Positions 14,120 to 16,168 of a stretch of DNA of 16,168 nt are shown in pieces. The stretch is from assembly GCA_030149965.1 (NCBI GenBank), contig JASLHB010000077.1:1-16168 (forward strand), written 5' to 3'. The notes beneath the pieces were generated by a model that saw only the letters and a program-made list of their open reading frames with translations, made no database searches and was not told the DNA's origin. Position 1 is the stretch's first letter. Each line of letters opens with the position of its first letter. The position numbers and the translations under genes are program-made. This stretch comes from Wohlfahrtiimonas sp. GTDB lineage: Bacteria; Pseudomonadota; Gammaproteobacteria; Cardiobacteriales; Wohlfahrtiimonadaceae.

Positions 14120-15566
14120 ATCTACGATTATTTGAGCCTGTTGATCTTGATGAAGAACGTGAAGATGATGATCTGTCAAAAGATGGCTTACCTGAATTTG
14201 ATCTTGAAGAAGATGATCTGTCAAAAGTTGGTTTGCCTGAATCCGATCTTGAAGAAGATGATCTGTCAAAAGTTGGTTTACCTGAATTTGATTTTGAAGA
14301 AGATGATCTGTCAAAAGATGGCTTACCTGAATCTGATCTTGAAGAAGATGATCTGTCAAAAGTTGGTTTACCTGAATTTGATCTTGAAGAAGATGATCTG
14401 TCAAAAGTTGGCTTGCTTGAATCTGATCTTGAAGAAGATGATCTGTCAAAAGTTGGTTTGCCTGAATCTGATCTTGATGAACGATCAAATGATTTGCCAC
14501 CAGTTGAAGGTCTTGATGATTTAGGTGCAGAAGATCTCTTCGGTGCAGGGCGACCATATTCTGCATTACCAAATGATGTGCGCGCAGATAATGTCGTTGT
14601 TGTTTTCTTCTGTGCTACTGGTCTTTTAGGTGCAGTTCTATCAAATTCAACACGATTAGATGAAGCAGGACGTGATGTATTTGATCTTGTAGGCGCTGAA
14701 CTAGTTGATTCTGAATGCTCAGGCGCACGAGATTCTATAGTACGATAAGCGCCACTTGATGGCTTTCTAGTGCTTTTTGCTTTATATGTAGCTTTTTTAT
14801 TATCAGGAGCAACATAGAAATGATCAATACGGAATGGCATTTTTGCATCTTCCAAAATTGCTTTTGTTGCATCAATATCCAAATCAATAGAATGACCTTG
14901 ACGCAATGCTTTTGGCATTGTGTAGCTACCATAACGAATACGCATCAAGCGAGAAACTGTTAAGCCTTGAGATTCCCATAAACGACGAACTTCACGGTTT
15001 TTACCGCCTTTCAAGATAACGTGGTACCAAATATTTGCACCTTCGCCACCTGAATAAAGAATGTCATCGAATTTAGAAATACCATCTTCGAATTCAACAC
15101 CTGTTTTCATTGCTGTAACCATTTCTTCAGTCAAAGTACCTAAAACACGTACTGCGTATTCACGTTCAACTTCGCTAGAAGGATGCATCATTTTATTTGC
15201 AAATTCGCCATCATTCGTCAATAACAATAAACCTTGAGTATTGATATCTAAACGGCCAATTGAAATCCAACGACCATTTTTAATTGGCGGTAAGCTTTCA
15301 AAAACTGTTTTACGACCTTCTGGATCATTACGAGTGGTCACTTCGCCAATAGGTTTGTGATATGCGATGATTCTGCGCACTAATGGTGCATCATCGATTT
15401 TAACTGGCTTGCCGTCGATTAGGATTTTTTCTGAGCCATCAACTGTTGTACCTAAGATAGCAACTTTACCATTCACCGAAACTCTGCCTTCGCTAATCCA
15501 ATCTTCCATTGCGCGACGAGAGCCTAAGCCCAAATTTGCCAATACTTTTTGTAAACGTTCGCTCAT
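14106..15566 (-). CDS. rluB: RluB, 23S rRNA pseudouridine2605 synthase, with a long repeat-rich C-terminal tail
   Basis: RluB isomerises a uridine in the peptidyl-transferase region of 23S rRNA (U2605 in E. coli). The 486-residue protein has an N-terminal S4 RNA-binding domain (about 1-60, MSERLQKVLANLGLGSRR). The RsuA/RluB/E/F catalytic domain follows (about 65-245), with GRLDINTQGLLLLTNDG (104-120; Asp107 is the catalytic Asp) and GGKNREVRRL (187-196). E. coli RluB is about 290 residues; here a tail of about 230 residues follows. It is rich in Ser, Lys, Arg and Pro, predicted disordered, and holds seven 15-residue repeats (367-471). ATG 15566 has AGG about 7 bases upstream. RsuA and RluE are alternatives, but the S4 domain and basic tail favour RluB. 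The last 14 bases overlap the ABC ATPase start. Confidence 0.9.
   Translation of the reverse strand: MSERLQKVLANLGLGSRRAMEDWISEGRVSVNGKVAILGTTVDGSEKILIDGKPVKIDDAPLVRRIIAYHKPIGEVTTRNDPEGRKTVFESLPPIKNGRWISIGRLDINTQGLLLLTNDGEFANKMMHPSSEVEREYAVRVLGTLTEEMVTAMKTGVEFEDGISKFDDILYSGGEGANIWYHVILKGGKNREVRRLWESQGLTVSRLMRIRYGSYTMPKALRQGHSIDLDIDATKAILEDAKMPFRIDHFYVAPDNKKATYKAKSTRKPSSGAYRTIESRAPEHSESTSSAPTRSNTSRPASSNRVEFDRTAPKRPVAQKKTTTTLSARTSFGNAEYGRPAPKRSSAPKSSRPSTGGKSFDRSSRSDSGKPTFDRSSSSRSDSSKPTFDRSSSSRSNSGKPTFDRSSSSRSDSGKPSFDRSSSSKSNSGKPTFDRSSSSRSDSGKPTFDRSSSSRSNSGKPSFDRSSSSRSSSRSTGSNNRRYDRD
14154..14468 (-). repeat. Seven 45-bp tandem repeats encoding the RluB tail
   Basis: The word GATGATCTG recurs on the + strand exactly every 45 bases at 14167, 14212, 14257, 14302, 14347, 14392 and 14437. 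On the coding strand each unit reads [D/N]S[G/S]KP[T/S]FDRSSSS[R/K]S. A shortened, degenerate eighth unit (GGKSFDRSSRS) precedes them in the protein. Units differ by only a few bases, which points to recent expansion or homogenisation. Because 45 is a multiple of three, copy-number change would keep the rluB frame. Confidence 0.95.
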
Positions 15567-15637
15567 ACATTAACCTAATCAAACTTGATATAAAAGGATA
15601 CTATTCTACTCGAAAATGAGCGTGAAGCCTATCCTAT
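15567..15637. other. Short gap between the histidine kinase and rluB
   Basis: These 71 bases separate the kinase stop from the rluB start. They are AT-rich and contain the rluB Shine-Dalgarno sequence (TTAGGTT on the minus strand) and a loose TAGAAT that could be a -10 box without a convincing -35. No stable hairpin with a T-run is seen, so read-through from the kinase gene is possible. Confidence 0.3.
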
Positions 15638-16168
15638 TTACGAATTGTCTGAGATTAATGGTAATTTGATGAGAACGATTAAGCCTTCATCTTCAGCATT
15701 TTTGAAGATCAGTGAGCCGTTGTGGTAGGTAATAATTGCATGCGTGATGGTTAATCCTAAACCATAACCGCCATCTCTTTTATTTCGAGCGCTATCCACA
15801 CGATAAAAAGGTTTCGTTAAGAAAGGAATATTTTCTTCAGGCACACCACAACCATGATCTCGTACAGCAATAACAGCTTCTTTGGTTGCTTCATCACGAC
15901 TCAATGTGACTTGGATTTTGGTGAAAGGTTTGGTGTGGAATAGGGCGTTACGCACGATATTTTCAACAGCACGTTCTAATTTTAAGTATTCACCTAAAAC
16001 AACTAAATCTTGATCAACATCCACTTGGATTTCAACACCTTTATTCTGCTTAGAAAATTCAAATGCAGCATCATCTAGAATTGATTCTAATAAGGACGTT
16101 AAATAGATTGGATCAGCATTTTTAGATAGTGATTGTTGATTTTGTAATGGGCGTAGATAGTTTAGAAT
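15638..16168 (-). CDS. CpxA-like sensor histidine kinase, C-terminal fragment (5' end outside window)
   Basis: The reading frame is open to the right edge, giving the last 176 residues of a two-component sensor kinase. After a dimerisation-helix remnant (ILNYLRPLQNQQ) comes a complete HATPase_c domain. Its N-box is ENIVRNALFH, G1 box DHGCGVPEENI, then TKPFYRVDSARN, and G2 box GGYGLGLTITHAI, ending with a LIKLPL strand. The phospho-accepting His and any membrane sensor lie beyond the window. The order and wording of the motifs (LENIVRNAL, PFYRxDxARxRxxGG) resemble CpxA-type envelope-stress kinases. That family assignment is an inference from the ATPase domain alone. A response-regulator gene is expected outside the window. 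Confidence 0.9.
   Translation of the reverse strand: MLNYLRPLQNQQSLSKNADPIYLTSLLESILDDAAFEFSKQNKGVEIQVDVDQDLVVLGEYLKLERAVENIVRNALFHTKPFTKIQVTLSRDEATKEAVIAVRDHGCGVPEENIPFLTKPFYRVDSARNKRDGGYGLGLTITHAIITYHNGSLIFKNAEDEGLIVLIKLPLISDNS

Noticed and set aside
14154..14468. CRISPR-like array because of regular 45-bp periodicity
   Set aside because: There are no unique spacers between repeats. The whole unit is repeated and encodes protein in frame.
13184..14572. A 462-residue version of the ABC ATPase with a Gln/Leu/His-rich repeat N-terminus
   Set aside because: The first 151 residues are an antiphase reading of the rluB tandem repeats. The canonical ATPase begins at 14119, and rluB is clearly coding in its own frame there.
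14233..14748. A + strand frame with acidic LEEDDLSKVGLPESD repeats that looks like a repeat protein
   Set aside because: It is the complementary reading of the rluB repeat array, has no support as a start context, and ends inside rluB without any family match.

Overview
The window is an ordinary, densely packed piece of an AT-rich gammaproteobacterial chromosome. It holds LPS and outer-membrane genes (lptE, lpxL/htrB type, mlaA), the neighbouring set rsmE-gshB-yqgE, and clear orthologues of rsmJ, nagZ, nfo, rluB, dtd and ruvB. A FimX-like REC-PAS-GGDEF-EAL protein points to a lineage with type IV pili, such as the Pseudomonas, Xanthomonas or Cardiobacteriales side of the class. I cannot name the genus from sequence alone. 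I see no tRNA, rRNA, CRISPR array, insertion sequence or prophage.

Layout. From 1 to 5171 everything reads on the + strand: the 3' end of rimO, a fimX-like gene, lptE, dtd, ruvB and nagZ. Junctions from lptE onward are 4-base overlaps or direct abutments, so this looks like one transcription unit. An unrecognised minus-strand gene (5164-5883, GTG start, strong Shine-Dalgarno sequence) converges on nagZ. It diverges from nfo across a 188-base gap, the longest gene-free stretch in the window. nfo, rsmJ and a HAD phosphatase follow on + (6072-8387). From 8361 to the right edge everything is on the minus strand. Read in transcription order it is a CpxA-like histidine kinase (cut by the window edge), rluB, an ABC ATPase and ABC-2 permease pair (YadG/YadH type), mlaA, an LpxL-type acyltransferase, rsmE, gshB and yqgE.

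How the genes fit together. The minus-strand block mixes envelope lipid functions (MlaA, lipid A acyltransferase, ABC-2 exporter) with rRNA modification (RluB, RsmE) and glutathione synthesis. The + block mixes LPS export (LptE), peptidoglycan recycling (NagZ), DNA repair (RuvB, Nfo) and translation quality control or modification (RimO, Dtd, RsmJ).

The least ordinary signals are these. The FimX-like protein has lost the recognisable GGDEF and EAL signature residues. RluB carries a roughly 230-residue disordered tail with seven near-identical 15-residue Ser/Arg repeats, encoded by 45-bp tandem DNA repeats that keep other frames open. A perfect 14-bp inverted repeat lies inside the 3' coding part of yqgE. 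A perfect 10-bp inverted repeat overlaps a candidate gshB promoter. I did not find a convincing new multi-gene system.
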